Under the pieces are notes generated by a model. The model was not told where the DNA came from. It made no database searches and saw only the letters and a list, made by a program, of their open reading frames with translations. Both the position numbers and the translations under genes were made by a program. Shown here piece after piece: positions 33,073 through 44,149 of a DNA stretch of 64,000 nt (the stretch's first letter is position 1; every line of letters begins with the position of its first letter). The stretch comes from Selaginella moellendorffii. Taxonomy: Eukaryota > Streptophyta > Lycopodiopsida > Selaginellales > Selaginellaceae. Location: positions 310,001-374,000 of the forward strand of contig NW_003314333.1 of NCBI RefSeq assembly GCF_000143415.4, in the 5' to 3' direction.

Positions 33073-36000
33073 ATGGCCTTCAGGGTTGGGGAAAAGGTTT
33101 ACATTTTGAATGGTGGGAAGAGAGTTGTATGGATCGGAACTTTGTTATACACTGTCAAACGCTTGGGGAAGGCAATGCTGCTGTATCAGTAGAGACTGTC
33201 TTCGATGGGAATGTGGTCGCTATTGAACGAAGAGAGATGGTCGTCGGGGTAAATGTTGTTGTTGCCTTGAAAAATCTGTAGAAGAAAGCAGATGTTGGGG
33301 ATAGCGCAAGTGCGACACATGTTCCCTCCGTGGATCTTAAGAACCGTGCTACATGGATTCAGGCAAAGGTGTTTCTAAACAACCCCGAGGGGGAGGTGGT
33401 AGCTGAGGGCTTAGCCACAGTTGTCGATCCAAGAGATGCGGTTGCTAATCAAGAATTGGGCTGGGATGATATTGGAGTTGCGATTTTAGAGGTTGTTGAC
33501 ACAGAAGAAAACAGTCTGACTATTGGAAGCATTGTGCGGTGGAAATTGAGGCATTTAGTGTTTGAGAATGTGAAGGATTCACAATCAAACACCACTACAA
33601 CTGATGACAGAACATCTCTTCATGGGAAAAGAAAGTACACCTTCCTACAGCGCAGCCAAAGGGATCTGAGCAACGAACCGAAAAGGTAGAAAATGGTGAT
33701 GGAGGTTCGAATGGTCTCGACAGTTGCTTGTTGCAAGAGGAGGTGCTGTCAACATGCTGATTGGGATGCTATTGAAGAGGAGAGAGCAAGATACAAGACA
33801 TTGTCCTGGAAGGCAGCTCACAATTTTGTGTATGAGGCATTACGGTCATCTGTTGATGCTTCAGAACATCAGGTGGGGGGCATGGTCTTCCAGAGGGGTT
33901 TGGTCTGCATGAAGGCATGGAGAATCATTTATGGAGTCCCTCGAAGCACATTCTACAGAATCAAAACTGAGTTCGAGGAACAAAGGGTTCAACAGGCAGT
34001 CCATGGGAACAACGGTACGCACAAAACCAGGGGTCATGTTGTATATGGAGAGGCAATCTTCAAGAGGTTTGTTGAGACATGTAGCGAGCAGCAACCATAT
34101 AAAACCCGCCTCTTGGAAGATGGAACACAAGACACCCAACGAGTTCTCCCTTCCATGTATACCAAGGGGGCCATATTGGAAGATGTGAATCGGGAACTCC
34201 AGAGTAATGGCTACAGGCAGCTGAGCCAATCTAGATTTAGTAGATTGTGGAGCAACAGGTTCAGGGATGTGAGTATAGGAAAGTACTCCAGCTTTTCAAA
34301 GTGTGACGAGTGCACTGCTATCAAAATGGCTTTGTCGAAGAATTCTTGCAGCGCTCAAGAGTGAGAGACGTTGGTTAGAAGGCGGCTCGACCACAACATT
34401 GAGCAGAGAAGCTGCAGGACTGCATATTATCATAACAGGATTCTCTCCATGGAGAGACCTGACTCTTACCTCTGCATCATCCACGACAAAATGGACCAGA
34501 AAAAGACGTGCTTACCTCGACTCAATCCTGCCCCCAAGGCAATCTCTTCATCCATGCAGCTGCCTGTGTCTCTGTTTGGCATAATCGCTCATGGGCATGG
34601 TGCCCAGAACTATGGGAACTTCTTTGTACCTCTATGGGGTGGCGGGGGTGCAAACATGATGATTGCGTCCCTAGCAAAACACTTAAGGTCTCTGCAAAGT
34701 GCGCAGACTGAGCTGAACGGCCAACCCTTGCATAAGGCCCTTGTCGATCGAACCCCATACAGGGTTCAGCTGGAGGAGGAGCAAAGGCTTGCAGTATCGC
34801 GTGGGGCCCCATGCCATCCCAGTGAATATGTTGGCCGTCAGATTGTAGGGTTATCACGTGAGGCCTCATGCCATTCCGACGAGGCTGGTCGCCCGGTGAA
34901 TGCACAGCCTCATCCAAACGAAGCAGAATCTCAAGGAAGTTCTTGCGGCCGATGTGGCCTTCCACCCCATCTTCTGCTCCAAACAGACAATGCTGGCAGT
35001 GAGAACAAAAACATGTACGTCTTCGCGTACTTGGCGATGCTTGTTGCCAAAGGCATATTTGAAACGGTTACACTTGGCTTTCTCATGGTTGGGCACACTC
35101 ATGAAGACGTCGATGCCATGTTCAGTCACCTGGTAGAGTCCCTCCGGCGATCCAATGTCCTCACCCTCCCACAACTCTACGATGAATTCCAAAATTGCAT
35201 CAAAGGCACTGTTGAAGCTGCACTTGTGACAGAGGTTCCAGACTTTAAGGGGTTTGTAAGAGGCTACATCAGGGACGGATCCGAAACGCTGATTGGCCAC
35301 TCCAAGCCTCTTCAGTTTCATTTCAGCATGCGTGACGGTGCTCCAGTGATGAGGTACAAGATGAGAGAATGGGACACAGTGTGGCTGCCAGTGGATGGCA
35401 TTGAACTCTTCAAGAGAGATCCCATAACTGGGGAACCTATGATTCCTCAGGGTTCCCCATGGCCGATGCACCCGGATGGACTCAAAGACCAGGAAAGTAT
35501 AGTGGTCGGGATTAGACAGCATATTGCCTTCTGGAAGAGGGGGTTGGTGTTTGGTGGAGAATCCTATTTTAAGAGGTGCAAGCCTTTGCTCGAATACTGG
35601 GAGAAGATTATATCTGCTATCCAAAATGGGCCGGTTGTATATGAAGAATTGGAAGAGTCCTTTTGGCTAGAACCCAGAGCACCAGATAGTAGCGGAACAA
35701 TGTCCTCTGGAAATGCAGTGACAGATAACGATGTTGAGGATCACTATTGTGGGCCGAGGAACAAGAAGCCGGATTCAGCATTCAATCCAGTACAGGTCTG
35801 CAAAGGAATGGTCGTGCTTGTCAAACCCAGTAATAAAAAACAAATGATATGGGTGGGGCGCTGCATCACTGATGCAGAGGAGGACGCGGAAACTAACTCC
35901 TTCAATGTAACTGTGGAGTGGTTCAAGCCAAGTTCTGGATATACGAAGGATTGCCTAGAAAAGAGATGGGTGCTAAATCCAAGGGATCCTAGCATGAGCA

Positions 36001-36195
36001 TATCGGTGGATAATGTTGTGCATGGTTGGATGCGGAAGCAGAGTGCCACTATCACCTTGCCAGACCATGTAAGAGATGCAGCAAGAGCATTCATAACCCG
36101 GGTTCAAGGTGAGATTCATTAATATTCCTTTACTAAGTTTCTAATGTATTTTATTTCAAGGTGAACAATCCGAATCTGAATCAGAGGAGGCATGA
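33073..36195 (+). pseudogene. DUF7869-like transposase gene, broken
   Basis: From the ATG at 33073 (MAFRVGEKVYILNGGKRVVW) the product starts in one frame and shifts by one base near 33150-33170. It then stays in a single frame to the end, broken only by TAG at 33279-33281, TAG at 33687-33689 and TGA at 34362-34364. The N-terminal part (about 33330-33590, VAEGLATVVDP) resembles DUF8039-type modules. FSKCDECTAIKMAL (about 34293-34334) is a CxxC segment. The C-terminal half matches the DUF7869 pattern: IHDKMDQKKTCLPRL, LLQTDNAGSENKN (about 34978) and VGHTHEDVDAMF (about 35088), which give acidic residues fitting an RNase-H-fold transposase. A 52-nt intron at 36109-36160 leads to a last exon ending SESESEEA. 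Two palindromes (34796, 34853) lie in frame between 34794 and 34880, possibly unspliced intron. Confidence 0.78.
36109..36160 (+). other. Last intron of the transposase gene
   Basis: GTGAGATTC to TTATTTCAAG, 52 nt. Splicing joins VQG to EQSESESEEA and a TGA at 36193-36195. Without splicing the frame ends at 36122. Confidence 0.7.
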
Positions 36196-36811
36196 TGGCA
36201 TGTGGCCCTTTGCACTAGTATATCTTAATACCGGTCTGAGAAATAGAATGGCATGTGCCCTTAGGCCTTTTACTAAATCACCTTTGAAAGAAATGCAAGC
36301 CTCTATGTCGTAAAAAAAAGGTACTAGAGAAATTCCTTAATAATATGAATGTTATTTAGTTTCATGAAAATACACTAAGGGTCAAATGAGTTAAATGACT
36401 TCTCCAGACTAGCAATGCCTCTTGCTACACCTTCACAATTAGATTCGTTAGAAAAAGATAACATTGAATAATATCTAAATGTTCTCACCATTAAGTTATA
36501 TGTCTGGCTAATAGGAATGACGTTCATCTTGGAAAGCTCACCACACGCTCAATGAACAAACAAATAGTGTGTGCACGCATGCCATCGCTCTTCTTTAGCT
36601 TCAGATTCGGCTTGTTCACCTTGACAATGAGATTTATTATACAACCAGATGGACTCAGTCTGGACACAAAGTCACCGCGCTAGTCACCATGCCCCAGATA
36701 TGTCTAGCCCCTGGACAAAAAACATATAATTTCACGTCATTTTCAAATACTTGAAAATTTGTACCTAGTCCCATTTTACTGAATAAATCCCACTTTAACG
36801 AAATAGAGCTT
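36196..36811 (+). repeat. Right subterminal region and TIR of the transposon
   Basis: Non-coding 3' flank of the transposase gene with palindrome copies at 36248 and 36564. The terminal 24 bp mirror the left end, and an inner GTCCCATTTTACTGAATAAA block resembles the right end of the MITE. Confidence 0.82.
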
Positions 36812-37337
36812 TGTATATGACTTTGATATTGTTTATCTCTTGATTTTTGGGTTTGGGCCAATATAGGTAGACTAACTTCGGCACTTCGTGTGTATAGTGA
36901 AATCTCTAGTCATGAGATAACTACTGTTGACTAATCATATCACCCACCTCGCTCTTAATGTTCCTTATTCTGTTTAAAAGGGTCTGACTATGTAAAAAAC
37001 TCTAATTGCCTATTTATAATAGTCTATCTAAACCTTATCAACAGGTTTGGTTTGTTTGCTCAAGAGGGTTAGGGCTTTTAGCTTCTTCTTTATATCACCT
37101 GCAGGTAAAGACATATCATCTTTTGTAAGTTAGGTGATACCTAGAGTAGTAAGGGTGGCTAACTTCATTCGTCATTTCTTTGTCGGCAACAGCAGGAAGG
37201 TATCTAAGTTGTAGTGCATTTATGTTAAATAGAGAGGTTACCTTAACTCATTTAAGTTGGTGCATTTTTCGTAAAATGTGAATACCATGAATTTTTTCTA
37301 GAGTTATTTCCTTGGTAGTGCTCTAGGCTAGAGTATT
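36812..37337 (+). mobile_element. LARD-like copy A, right part
   Basis: Continues exactly from the interrupted sequence at 17859 and aligns with 48575-49085 of copy C. It ends near GAGTAT at 37333-37338. Here copy C has its polypurine tract and LTR, while copy A joins a different sequence starting TGTGAGACAC. Confidence 0.8.
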
Positions 37338-38131
37338 GTGAGACACAAATCCCTAAGCCCCAAAGTGGAGCCGAAAGGGTGCCACGTGGTAGTGGCCGAA
37401 GCAAAAGCCAAACGAGCATAACACGTTTGGACTAAAAGGCTCCGACTTGAAAGGCTGAGAGTGGGAGTGGAACTCCCAACGAAGTGCTCAAGGAAGGAGC
37501 ATGAAGCGAGCAATAAGCAAGGCTCCAAAAAGGGACCCAAAAGGACCAACACATGACACGTGGAAGTGTCCGAGATGGAGTTCGAGATGGACCCGAGTTG
37601 GAGTTCAAGATGGAGTCCAAGGTGGACCTGAGATGGAGTTTGAGGTGGACCCAAGATGGAGTCCGAGATGGACCCGAGTTGGAGTCCGAGGTGGAGTCCG
37701 AGATGGAGTCCGAGATGGACCCGAGATGGAGTCCGAGATGGAGTCCGAGATGGAGTCCGAGATGGATCCGAGATGGATCCGAGATGGAATCCGAGATGGA
37801 GTCCGAGAAGGACCCGACATGGAGTCCGAGGTCGAGACCGAGACCGGGACTAAGACCGAGATCGGGACCGAGACCGAGACTGAGACCGAGATTGGGAGTT
37901 CGAGATGGAGTCCAAGGTGGACCTGAGATGGAGTCTGAGGTGGACCCGAGATGGAGTCCGAGATGGACCCGAGTTGGAGTCCGAGGTGGAGTCCGAGATG
38001 GAGTCCGAGATGGACCCGAGATGGAGTCCGAGATGGAGTCCGAGATGGAGTCCGAGATGGATCCGAGATGGAATCCGAGATGGAGTCCGAGAAGGACCCG
38101 AGATGGAGTCCGAGGTCGAGACCGAGACCGG

Positions 38132-38164
<33 letters not shown>

Positions 38165-39157
38165 TGAGACCGAGATCGAGACCGAGACCGAGGCCGAGGC
38201 CGAGGCCGAGACCGAGCCCGAGCCCGAGTCCAAGTCCGAGTCCGAGTCCAAGTCCGAGTTCGAGTCCAAGTCCGAGTCTGAGTCCGAGTCCGAGTCCGAG
38301 TCCGAGTCCGAGTTCAAGTTTGAGAAGGTGAAAGCCCAAAGCGTTCGTCTCCCAGACCCTAGGGGGTTTGGTGAGGTCTAAAAGTATAGTAAGGGGGAGG
38401 ACTGCAGTGGAGCCAGTTTGGCTAGGAAAGGCCAGTTTGGCCTAGGAAGGCTAGACCCAGTGTTGGGTGATGAACTGACCACTGGGAAGTCCAAGACTAG
38501 AGTGAATACAAACCGACAAGCGGGGTAGCTTGGTGAAGTGTTCAAGAGCCGGCTCTAGTTCCCTCGGGAGATTGACTAGCTGATGCTCCCAGTCCAAGTG
38601 TGGGTGGCACTACCTACTTGGATACCTAGTGTGGCTCAATGGAACCTCACTCTAAGCCCATGGCTAGAGCACCTAAAGGCGGAAGGTGGGGAGAGTACCC
38701 ACAGGGCTTGCGTAGGGCCACAGTGTTCTGAAATGTTGTCCCGAAGTCCTATACGGGGGAAAGGAGGAGGAGCAGTCCTCTAGTGTAGTGACTACGGATA
38801 CAGTCACATGCTGAGGAAGTCCCAGAGGACAATGGGACTTAGTGGCTGGGCCTACGGGCCTTGATCTAGTGGCAGTGTTGGTGAACATGGCCATAGATGG
38901 AAAAGGGACTTGGCAGGAACTGACAAAGGGATGTTGGGGAAGGCTATTCCCCATGTCTGTGGGCATACTAAGGATGCTAAGGAGTGGATCTAGGATAACC
39001 ACTCGTGGACAGACAGCCCAGTCTTGAAGAGACGAGATTGTGATGCAAGTGGTATTGGACCACCAGTGCGGCAAAGGTGAATATGCATGGCTTTAGCATA
39101 ACGGGCTGATATGTCAGTGGTACCTTTGGGTGTCGGTCTTGGGAGTGGACATATGGA
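37338..39157 (+). repeat. Diverged LTR-like region of copy A, with minisatellite
   Basis: It begins TGTGAGAC at the place expected for a 3' LTR. Around 38330-38395 it carries GTGAAAGCCCAAAGCGT, also found in the LARD LTRs (43550, 49680), so it is probably a distant LTR of the same lineage. The right end is not defined. 38400-39157 shows no gene I recognise. Confidence 0.5.
37566..38326 (+). repeat. Minisatellite: 12-bp and 6-bp units
   Basis: The array consists of 12-bp units related to GAGATGGAGTCC and GAGATGGACCCG, then GACCGA hexamers, then GTCCGA/GTCCAA hexamers. A block of about 300 bp (roughly 37593-37890) is duplicated at 37890-38170. The lack of stops in several frames comes from the 3-bp-multiple units and is not evidence of a protein. 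Confidence 0.9.
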
Positions 39158-39167
39158 GCACTTGGAC

Positions 39168-39561
39168 TGTTAGGATCCTATCCCTTACACCCTAAGCCAA
39201 CTGGCTAAAGGGGTGATCACTTGATTGCAGGGCCCTTTCCTTATCCTATTATCCTGACCTGGTGCCTAACAATCCTCCCCCTTGTCAGGGAATGATCGTC
39301 CGCGATCATACTTAGGCCACCATCCGGTCACCATGGTCCTTCTCTTAGGGTCTACCAAACCTTGGTTCTCCCTCTAGATCCACCATGTTGAATATTCCTT
39401 CAGAATAGTCCTGCCCCACTCGTTAGCCACGAGAATCGAACTGGGCTCCGAGACCAATGTTAGGATCCTATCCCTTACACCCTAAGCCAACTAGCTAAAG
39501 GGGTGATCACTTGATTGTAGGGCCCTTTCCTTATCGTATTATCCTGACCTGGTGCCTAACA
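39168..39561 (-). mobile_element. TRIM-type miniature LTR retrotransposon, 394 bp
   Basis: Two 104-bp direct repeats (39168-39271 and 39458-39561) start TGTTAGG and end CCTAACA, with a 186-bp internal region. In the minus orientation TTGGTCTCGGAGCCC follows the first LTR as a possible primer-binding site, and ACAAGGGGGAGGAT precedes the second as a polypurine tract. A GTTCGATTC stretch near the primer site resembles a tRNA T-arm. No TSD is seen. At 39562-39588 a second partial internal end follows, joined to Ty3 pol. Confidence 0.75.
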
Positions 39562-39588
39562 ATCCTCCCCCTCGTCAGGGTATGATCG

Positions 39589-42391
39589 CTGGAGTATGGT
39601 GGCGTTAAAGATGTGTGGTTTGGCAAGGGCGTTCAACCACCAGTTGTTATGCTCTCTGCTACATCTTTGAAGCGGGCTTGTCGTAATGGAAAAGCACTTT
39701 CAAGTTACTTGCTGTTTGTTCGTGACTTGGGGGACCAAGGCACGTGTGGGGGAGAAGCAGCAGTACGGGATGTACTTGATGAGTTTTCTGATGTTTTTCC
39801 ATCTGAAATTCCTCATGGATTGCCTCCATTACGAGGTGTGGAGCATGGGATTACATTGGAGCCGGGGACGCGGCCAATTTACCAGCGTCCATTTCGATTA
39901 AGTTATGCGGAGGAGCAAGAAGTTCAACGACAAGTCAAGGAGTTACTTGAGTTTGGATTCATTCAGCCAAGTAAGTCTCCATTTGGTGCTCCGGTCTTGC
40001 TTGTGAAGAAGAAGGACGATTCAATGCGAATGTGTATTGACTACCACGCTTTGAACAAGAAGACAGTGAAGGATAAGATGCCGATGCCACGTGTGGATGA
40101 TATCCTAGACAAGCTTGGTGAAGCACGAGTGTTTACCAAGATTGATCTGAGGAGTGGATATCATCAGATTGCAATGGATAATGTATCTATCTCCAAAACG
40201 GCATTCAACACAAGCTTTGGATATTTTGAGTTTACAGTTATGCCGTTTGGTTTGACGAATGCACCGGCCACATTTACTCGGTTGATGACGGAGGTATTTG
40301 GGCGTTATCTTCATGAGTTTGTGGAGATTTTCTTGGACGATATTCTTGTTTTTAGCAAGAATATGGAGGAGCATAGGGTGCATTTGCGCAAGGTTCTTTT
40401 GTTACTTCGAGACAGCAAACTTTATGCAAAGAAGAGCAAATGTGAATTTGCAAAGTCGGAGGTGGAATATCTAGGCCATATTGTGACATCTAAAGGTGTC
40501 AAGACGGATCCAAGGAAGGTGGCTGTGGTGGAAAACTGGCCTACACCGACTACAGTGGCCGAGTTGCGCAGTTTTCTTGGTATGGCTAGTTACTACCGAC
40601 GTTTCCAGCTTAAGTTTGCAGAGGTGGCTATTCCTTTGACGCGGATGCTACGCAAGAATGTGCCATTCGAGTGGAAGACGCCATAAGAGGAGAGTTTTGT
40701 GGCGCTGAAACGATTGTTGAGCGAGGCTCCAGTGCTTCGCATTGCTGATCCATCGAAACCTTACGAGGTGACATGCGATGCGAGTGGTTATGCACTGGGA
40801 GGAGTTCTCATGCAAGAGGGACAGCCTATTGCATATGAGAGTCGAACTTTGAATTCCGCGGAGCAACGCTATTCTACATATGAGCAAGAGTTACTCTCTA
40901 TTGTTCATGCTTTGCGGACGTGGCGGCACTATCTTTATGGTGCAGTGTTCGTGATGTTGACAGATCACAAACCACTTGTGTATCTTTTCACACAGAAGGA
41001 GTTGAACACTAGGCAAGCTCGTTGGATGGTCAAACTCATGGAGTTTGGGGAGTTTCCTATTGAGCATCGTCCGGGAAAATCAAATGTGGTGGCGGATGCT
41101 TTATCTCGTGTTCGTCATGTGACGACGTTACGAACACGAGTTTGTCATCATTTGAGTAAGGTGGTCAGCGAGTTTGGGCAATTGGTTGAGCATGCTCAGG
41201 CTCAGGATGCTGAGGTGGCCTCTTTGCGAGACCAGATGGAAGCTCCTTTCTCATTGGTGGATGGGATTCTCTACTACAATGGCCGTGTCTATTTGCCACG
41301 GGTGGATGCATTAATTACTCAAGTTTTATTCCACTATCATGATCGTCCAGAGGCCGGTCATTTTGGGGGGAAGAAGACGTATGAGTTGATTAAGCGCAAC
41401 TTTTATTAGAGGAATATGAAGGCTGATATCCTCAAGTATTGTAAATCATGCGAGCTTTGTCAGCGGGTTAAGGTGCCACGGGAGAAGCCAGGGGGACTTT
41501 TGCAACCTTTACCTATTCCTCAGAGCCGTTGGTGTAGTATCTCTATGGACTTCATCACTTGTTTGCCACGAACACAGAGGCAAAAGGAGCAAGTATGGGT
41601 CATAGTGGATCGGTTGACAAAGTATGTGTGGTTGTTGGCTCTTCGGAAGACTGTCACTGCCTCAGACTTGGCTGCGGTTTACTTGGAGAAGGTTTTTCCT
41701 GATTTTGGTTTATCGGAGGAAATCATTAGTGATCGAGATTCAAAGTTCACCAGTGGATTTTAGAAAAGCTTTGCAAAGGCTATGCAAGTGACTTTGAAAC
41801 TCTCGAGTGGAGATCATCCTCAGACGGATGGGCAAACTGAGCGTGTGAATCAGGTGGTGGAGGATATGCTACATTGTAGCATTGGTCAAAGGCAAGGACA
41901 GTGGGATCTATATCTTCCGTTTTGTGCAATTTGCTTACAACAATAGCCAACACAGTGGAACCAAGCTAAGTCCTTACTTTGCCATGTTTGGAAGGCATCC
42001 TCGAACAGCGGTGGAGTTGGGATTGCATTTGAGTAAGGACGTTCAAGATAAGCTTGATTCCGAGGCAACTGATCTGGCCACAAAACTTGATGAGATTCTG
42101 GTGGTGTATAAACGGAATTTGCAAGCAGCTCAGGATAGAGTGGAGAAGTTTGCCAATGAGCATCACCAATTCTGGGAATATAAGGTGGGTGATCTCGTCT
42201 TTGTGCGAGTGATCTTTCCGTCAAGTGAGCGGCAGAACACCTTGGTGCCTTTACGGACAGGGAAGAGTGATAAACTTTCCCATCGATATGCTGGTCCATA
42301 TGAAGTGCTGGAGCGCATTGGTAAAGCGGCTTATCGGGTGCAGCTGCCAGTTGGGGTGAAAATTCATCCGGTATTTATGTCAGCCAGTTGA
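39589..42391 (+). pseudogene. Ty3/Gypsy pol: RT, RNase H, integrase
   Basis: One frame starting LEYGGVKDVWFGKG holds reverse transcriptase (catalytic FLDDIL at about 40330-40347), RNase H (TCDASGYALGGVL, YSTYEQELLSIVHAL) and integrase. Integrase shows the HHCC zinc region (HYHDRPEAGHFG, CKSCELCQR), the D-D-E core (SMDFITCLP, ISDRDSKFT, QTERVN) and the GPY motif. Stops interrupt it at 40684 (TAA), 41407 (TAG) and 41761 (TAG); each fits one C-to-T or G-to-A change from Gln or Trp. One-base shifts lie near 41920 (extra T) and 42378. Gag and protease are not upstream; they occur at 50600-52079. Confidence 0.92.
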
Positions 42392-42542
42392 AAGGTGTAC
42401 TATCTCGGAGTGACGGGCCCAATGCCTCCTTGATGTATACGGCTGTGGAAGATGGACCAGGAGCTTGAGCAGGATTCCCCAGAAAGGGTGATCACCGGTA
42501 CAACTCGTCCTTGGGACAAGAACTTTGTTGGGGGGAAAGAAT

Positions 42543-42775
42543 TGTTAGGCACCAGCTTTGACTACGTGGTCAACGTCGGTCAAAGGGAGGCTCAAGGGTA
42601 TATTAAGGCATGTTAGGGTAAGGGACTTAACCTACCCTAGGGCTCACAGGGGAGCGGTGGCGCAGTGGAGCTTTTGAGGTAGCTCGGGGGTGGTTGGGTG
42701 GTGAGGAACCTCAAGAGGTGGCGTAGCATAGTCTAGGGCAACTAGATCTTTGTCTTTTTGCGCCGGATCATAACA
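42543..42775 (+). repeat. LTR of the Ty3 element
   Basis: 233 bp from TGTTAGGCACC to GATCATAACA. A polypurine tract (TTGGGGGGAAAGAAT) precedes it and TTGGTATCAGAG (tRNA-iMet primer site, 42776-42787) follows. So it is the 3' LTR of the pol copy on its left and the 5' LTR of the gag stub on its right. Confidence 0.87.
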
Positions 42776-42799
42776 TTGGTATCAGAGGAGTTGGTTGCG

Positions 42800-43012
42800 A
42801 TGGCCGACCAAGCTGAACGCTGGAATCCTATTGTCGATGGTGGTGCCGACGATGGTGCCGACGAAGTTGCGGAAATTTGGACCATTCAAGATGTGGTTCA
42901 TGAGCTGCGAGCCCTTAATAAAAATCAGCAAGAGATGCAAGACGAGATGCATGGCATGATGGATACCATGCGTGGGCGTGTTGAGGCACTCGAGGCTGGA
43001 CGGGGTAGCACT
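42800..43012 (+). pseudogene. Truncated Ty3 gag N-terminus
   Basis: MADQAERWNPIVDGGADDGA onward, nearly identical to the first 71 residues of the gag at 50600. It is cut at 43012, where LARD copy C begins. Confidence 0.88.
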
Positions 43013-44149
43013 TGTCGCGAATGTGACTTCAGGTATCGAAAGTTACCTGTCGGCTAGTCCTTACGGACACTCTTACCTTACTGCCGCGACGGCAGGAGGT
43101 CAGTATTGCTGGAGTCGTTATCAGTCTCCGCCTAAGCTAGTTGAGAAACTGGTGTGCACTTGACCAGATGGGCATAAGGACGGAATTCCTAAGTGCTATT
43201 AGTCAAGCATACTTGACCTGGTTAGAGAAACTTTTTGTTGACTTGCACTTGCTAGTGTTTGGAACCCCCGCAATATTGAGATTGGTCCCTCAATATCGCT
43301 AGATGATAGCTTACCGTGTTTGCCAAACACCCTCGCTATCATGCCCTTAGCGTTAGTCTCAATTCGGTCCCAAACGCTATTTATAGAAAGTGTCCAGATT
43401 TGCTCATTTGGCATATCTACAGAATGTAGAGATCGTCCTGAACACAATGGTGTTCGTCCCGTGTCCAAATTCACATTCTAAGGACATTCCATATTTAGTA
43501 AGTTTCAAGCTTGTCCCAGAGACTAACTCCTGATACTAAGGGAGGCTTGGGGTGAAAGCCCAAAGCGTGTGTTCCTCAAGGGGGGGGGGGGGCTGTGGGG
43601 GGTTCCAAATGTATAGTAGGGGTAGTGGGTAGGTCGGGCATGGCCGACCAACCTGAGGCATAGTCTAGCTCCCGCTTGCGTGCCTGTCCTTGTTCTGCGT
43701 CCGGCTTGGGTCTAAGCCCAAGTTCCATTCCATGCTAGCTGGTGGAGTACCCATATCCTCACGTTAGGCCACCGGTATGCCGAAATAGCGCCAGACTCTG
43801 TTTGGCTCCGTTTTGCGTGCTGGTCCTGGCATTGGGATGCTGGTTGCTCCAGGACTGTTCCAAGTCGCTCCGGGCTCCTGTCCCTTCGCTCCTTGGGCTG
43901 TATGCTCGGGAGTTGCTCCGTGGTCTGGTTCCATCACTCCTTGGCTCCATGCTTGGGAGTTTGGCACCGTTCCTTTGTTCAGCGGCCCAAGGCCCTGAAC
44001 CTCAGGTTCCTATGGACACGTGGCATGGACACGTGGCATGTGACATGTGGCATCTGTCACGTGGCACAAAGAGGGTTTAGGTTTTGCTTCGTGGTGTTAT
44101 CCTATGGTAAATCACCATAGGATAAAGGGTCAAAACTATGTGCGCTATA
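43013..44149 (+). repeat. 5' LTR of LARD copy C
   Basis: Begins TGTCGCGAATGTGAC and ends GCGCTATA. It contains the inverted repeat TATCCTATGGT near 44099-44125, CACGTG motifs and a G-run at about 43581-43593, all shared with copy B. Confidence 0.88.

Larger units (their letters stand above)
18636..36585. repeat. Dispersed 22-bp palindrome family (about 20 copies)
   Basis: The consensus is the half-site ATGGCRTGWGG followed by its reverse complement. Copies seen: 18636, 18711 (perfect), 19942, 27418, 27559, 29058, 30335, 30395, 30472, 31255, 32195 (25 nt), 32810, 32908, 32978, 34796, 34853, 36195 (weak), 36248 (weak), 36564, plus weaker ones near 31180, 31433 and 32125. All strong copies are exactly 22 nt. 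The family is present in introns, the intergenic centre, coding repeats and the right subterminal region, and in the MITEs at about 9330, 9495 and 16306. None was seen in the LARDs or in non-element DNA of this window. Confidence 0.85.
17860..36811. mobile_element. 18.95-kb DNA transposon with TIRs and TGTA target duplication
   Basis: The left end AAGCTCTATTTCGTTAAAGT (17860) is mirrored at the right end, finishing at 36811. TGTA flanks both sides (17856-17859 and 36812-36815), and the unoccupied sequence is preserved at 16765-16790. Both ends repeat the GTGGGA block after a short spacer, as in the MITEs. Without the nested LARD and its duplication the element is about 11.67 kb. It carries two divergent genes with a 2-kb middle region and about 20 copies of a 22-bp palindrome. 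The superfamily is not assigned: the transposase candidate resembles DUF7869 proteins and the TSD is 4 bp. Confidence 0.88.

Noticed and set aside
18636-36585. CRISPR-like array
   Set aside because: The 22-bp repeats are palindromic and irregularly spaced (about 35 bp to several kb) in a plant nuclear transposon, without cas genes.
37553-38381. Long overlapping open frames on both strands with Arg/Trp/Ser/Pro or Glu/Ser-rich products
   Set aside because: They arise from repeat units whose lengths are multiples of three; no start context, domain or codon bias supports coding.
39420-39457. tRNA gene suggested by GTTCGATTC T-arm-like sequence
   Set aside because: No acceptor, D or anticodon arm can be built; it fits better as the primer-binding region of the TRIM.
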